From positions 6,626,075-6,690,074 of the forward strand of contig ML679968.1 in NCBI GenBank assembly GCA_007922225.1: a stretch of DNA of 64,000 bases. Reading direction: 5' to 3'. Below the pieces are notes generated by a model. It was given only the letters and a program-made list of their open reading frames with translations. It was not told where the DNA came from and did not search any database. The position numbers and the translations under genes are program-made. This stretch comes from Emydura subglobosa. Its lineage: Eukaryota > Chordata > Testudines > Chelidae. Below, in pieces: positions 60,988 through 64,000 of the stretch; position 1 is the stretch's first letter, and each line of letters starts with the position of its first letter.

Positions 60988-61910
60988 TAAGATTCCCATT
61001 TCAGTGTTTAGGCAAGTTATAAGGTCTATACAAGGAACATTTTAATGGAGTCCTGCTGGGTTTACATATTGATAGAACATTAGCCAAATTAAGTAATTGT
61101 AGGAGGCAGCCAGATTAAAGGGACTGTCTCTCAGGGCTTGCCAATGATTGATTGTAAATATATTTTGGAATCCATCAAATCCAGGGAATTTAGTATTCTG
61201 GTGGTAGGGAAGTATGTTGAGTCTCCTGGGCTCTCTCACTCACTTATGTCATTTTCTAAAGTTTCTAAACAGTCATTTGCAGGTTCTGCACAGGCAAGAA
61301 TATCTGCCTTGACTTGGACATTAGTTAAGTTGGACTGGAAAAATGGCTGATTGCATACATGCTTTAATCATATTGCAACAACATATTGTTTATTACTTTG
61401 GGGATTATTCTTGTCTGAACAATTTACAATGCAAAAATAAATCTTGCTGACTCTTCCATTTGGTTATCTAAACCACAAATTTTCGTCAGACCCCATTTAT
61501 AGCCTTTTGATTTTAAATATGGCATATGTTTTTCAAATTACTGGTTTACAGTTAATTTTTGTATTTTAAAGAGCTTTCAACTTTTCAGGGCTTTATTAGC
61601 AATGTATCATTTTTCTTCCTTTAGTACATGTGATTCCAATTCCTTGAATTTTTCATTATTTAAATTTTGAAGCTTTTTCTATACATACAATGGTCTCTCT
61701 ATTAACTTTAAAAGTTTCCCATATGCGACCCATATGGTCTCTGGGTGCTATTTCTGGAATATTCACACATCTTAATTCTTATTAGAATTTCATATTTATT
61801 GTTGATGGATAGTGGAATACAACATTTTTAGGAGCAGCTCTATTTAGCTGGATGGTCCGAATATTTACTGTTTAAAAGTAATAACTAGTTACTGAAGGAT
61901 TCCTTTGAGC

Positions 61911-62035
61911 TAGGATGACCAGATGGCCCAATTTCATAGGGATAGTCCTGCTAGTTGGGGTTTTTTGTTTATATAAGCGCCTATTACCCCCCAACCCCCG
62001 TCTCGATTTTTCTCACTTGCTATCTGGTCACACTA
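61911..62035. mobile_element. Short inverted-repeat element (GATGACCAGAT...ATCTGGTCAC)
   Basis: Termini 'taggatgaccagatggccc' and 'gctatctggtcacacta' are inverted repeats over about 12-14 bases, with CTA on both sides as a possible 3-bp duplication. The interior has 'tttatataagcgcctattac'. This matches, from memory, an abundant short DNA element of turtles. It splits the L1 ORF2 remnant. Confidence 0.6.
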
Positions 62036-62674
62036 CTTTGGGACCAATTCGTATGCCTCTATTTTGTGTAGCAACTCAACTAGGATGGGGAGGTGGGAAA
62101 TCTACATAGAAAATCTTAGGTATATATGACTAATGAAACTATCACTTAAATTTCTGCACCATCATGTGTTAGAATCTACCTGTTCATTTCTTATGTGAAT
62201 TTACAAATCTTTGTAGGAGTGCATGTTACATACCCAATATTATACACACATTTTTTTCTGTTGTGATCTTTTAAAATTATAGGACTAGATCCTCTACTGG
62301 TATAGCATAGCAATATTCACTGAAGTCAGCTGTCTTCAACAGAGCTGTGCCCCATCTACCTCAGCTAAGGAACTAGCCCACAATATTTAAAAAGAACTTT
62401 GCCAGCAAGGAAGCACTTGTGAATAACACTTTACCAATATTTGAGTGCGTATTGGGAAGAGCAAGTTAAAGCGACAGATTTCAGCATCAGATTTCCAAGG
62501 GCTTAAGATAAAATGGTGAGAAATCAGATTACTTTTAAGAGTTATGAACAGTACCCTGACACCAACATAGGTTAATACTGACTTTAAAAAAACCCTCACA
62601 AATCTATCATTCCCATAGCTTAAAAAAATAAACCAAAAGTGGAGCTGAAATTCTGAATCTCTTTGCATGAGGAA

Positions 62675-64000
62675 AAGGTCCTAAGGAAAAAATATTTCTA
62701 TTTTAAAAAGTCTACCTACGGAAAAGTGTTTTCAGCTAATGTGTCAGGGGGAAAATATTTTAATTTTAAAAACTGTGCAACTTTAAAGAACTGTGTTATG
62801 TTCCGGAGCACAAAGCAAGCTTCCTTCTGCTGCTAGGATTATGAATTGGTAATACTATTCTTCTGTGCTGGCATTATGTTACACTCAAACCTTTCATTCC
62901 TCTCCTAGTGGAAAAAGAAAACTTCTTCTTCAGGATGATTAACTAGATTAGAAACTGATGGATGAAGCTTTTCAATTATATATCTAGTAAAGAGCACTAC
63001 TAGCTCAGTTTGTAGGAGGATTGAGACTGTAAGCAACACTGAGCCAAAAAAGATACCGATCTAACAAATAGTGTGTGCCTTCCCTGGTGAGGATATATAT
63101 AAAGAGGTTCCACTCATTTACGGATAGAACTACTGTAACATATCTTCATCAGCCCATTCACTCAAGCACTTATACCCACACCATTTTTAAAAAGCACCTA
63201 GACAGGATGTGCAAATATTCCATTTAAGATATGGATTTATTTTTACCTTAGAGTTTTTCCAACACACTAAAAATGTATATATTTTTTTAAAAACAACCCT
63301 CTTGCTTTCAAAGCCACACGGATGCTCCTAGCACTGTGGATAAACCAAATGACACTCTCCAATTCCAGCAACCTGCCTTCTTTCACAAAAACAAACAAAA
63401 TAATCTTTCATCTACAAACCTAGATCAATTTTCCTACAAGTCAGCAGCTAGTCAGTCAGAACCCCAAATGAAGGGGGAAAAAAATCTTTCAGATGTGCAG
63501 AGAAAATTGGGATTAAAAAAACCCCACAAAACAAATCCCCTCCCTTATCCATACGTGTCAATTAATTGATGACGGCACCAAACACAGAACCATGGTATCT
63601 AGGCACCAGTTAAAAAAAAATCTACAGTCTTAAGAAGAAGCTTAAAAGGCTCCATTAGCTCTAATCTTCAGCCCCATTTGCCTCTGAGAGAAAGTCCATT
63701 GGCGCAGGTCCCTCTGACCACTGCTGCTGTCCTGAGCTGCCACACATTTCCCCCTCCCCCCCCCCCATCTCAGTGCCTCCCATTCTGTCCTTTCTAGGCT
63801 GGCAGTGGCAGTGAGAGAGCGGGCTCTGAAATACAGTGAATTTATGGATTTAAATGCCACAAAATGATTTATGCAATATGTTGGCAAACTAGTAAGTTAC
63901 ATAGCTGCGTGTAATGTAGCATAATCACATTGTTCAGGGGACCTTGACCATAGTCAGATCATAAATCAGTGTCACCTCAAACACCATACTTACTCTTCTA
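62675..64000. other. Intron sequence, no clear feature
   Basis: May still hold the eroded 5' part of the L1 copy, but I cannot align it. A poly-C tract is at 63752-63767. SHROOM2 exon 1 is not visible here. Confidence 0.45.

Larger units (their letters stand above)
57900..62670 (-). pseudogene. Decayed L1/Tx1-type LINE, most of ORF2 on the minus strand
   Basis: Successive minus-strand frames follow the order of an L1 ORF2. Near 62600-62400: ISHHF then CRFNLLFP, equivalent to the end of the endonuclease domain (SDHapi...WRfN..LL). Near 61700: IWETFKVNRETIVCIEKASK, equivalent to the WdafKa-RG linker. Near 61190: KFPGFDGF, equivalent to the RT motif sPGpDGF. Near 60520: LNVDNSR and LAKIFAIIP, equivalent to LlNvDyKil-LA. 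Near 59300: FLWISRDPRID then EEGKLALYSFYYGDF, equivalent to FlWxgkkPRI...GGLalPnfxxYY. Near 58620: MWWNCLI, equivalent to the hMWWeCpki box. Near 58290: KIALLWKLVQPPSIKQLFW, equivalent to the ORF2 C-terminus. Each frame is full of stops. The element is interrupted by DNA transposons at about 61911-62035 and 60591-60987 and probably a short one near 59985-60055. Its 5' end is not resolved. Confidence 0.7.

Noticed and set aside
63000..63020. 'tagctcagtttgtagg' resembling a tRNA A box
   Set aside because: No B box follows within 60 bases and the arms do not pair.

Overview
This window is vertebrate genomic DNA, almost certainly from a turtle (Testudines). That reading rests on the repeats, recognised from memory without a database search: degenerate CR1 LINE 3' ends, MIR-type CORE-SINEs, a DIRS retroelement, several LTR families, many short inverted-repeat DNA elements whose ends resemble GGCCTTGTCTACAC, and a repeat with the hallmark wording 'cccacgaaagcttatgccc'. 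Base composition is AT-rich, there is no bacterial-style gene density, and the longest open frames fall in GC-rich repeats or decayed transposons.

One host coding exon is supported: 152 bp on the minus strand at 40197-40348, with consensus splice sites. It encodes the second half of a PDZ domain that matches SHROOM2 (APXL). The gene therefore runs right to left. Exon 1 (first half of the PDZ) should lie beyond 64000 and exon 3 below position 1. On that reading almost the whole window is SHROOM2 intron 1 (40349-64000) and intron 2 (1-40196). I found no other host exon, tRNA, rRNA or CRISPR array.

Layout. 1-12700: unique intron with CR1, MIR and MITE pieces, an LTR-like block (3870-4480), a pogo/Tigger-like relic (7885-8150), a DIRS-type terminal fragment inside an AT-rich repeat (9446-10207), and a complete minus-strand LTR with a perfect 5-bp target duplication (10555-11667). 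12700-28300: an inverted-repeat MITE, MIRs, a 924-bp MITE with a GC-rich core, another LTR (16894-17620) and a tail-to-tail CR1 pair (23625-25275). 28309-33604: a 5.3-kb minus-strand DIRS element with inverted terminal repeats, gag, RNase H and tyrosine recombinase remnants but apparently no reverse transcriptase core. 36970-37330: the second copy of the 12.7-kb MITE. 38649-39747: a plus-strand LTR. 40197-40348: the SHROOM2 exon, followed by a MITE cluster. 41787-44250: a MITE, an L2-like LINE relic and a 400-N assembly gap enclosed by a perfect 30-bp inverted repeat. 44250-57360: mostly unique intron with MIRs, MITEs and a candidate enhancer carrying two octamer motifs (54820-54930). 57900-62670: a decayed L1-type LINE ORF2 on the minus strand with younger MITEs inside it.

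Nothing here looks like a new gene system. The informative parts are the SHROOM2 exon, the structure of the DIRS and L1 copies, the MITE families sharing termini but not interiors, the gap inside a palindrome, and one possible regulatory island. All repeat-family names come from memory of consensus sequences and need a RepeatMasker run to confirm.
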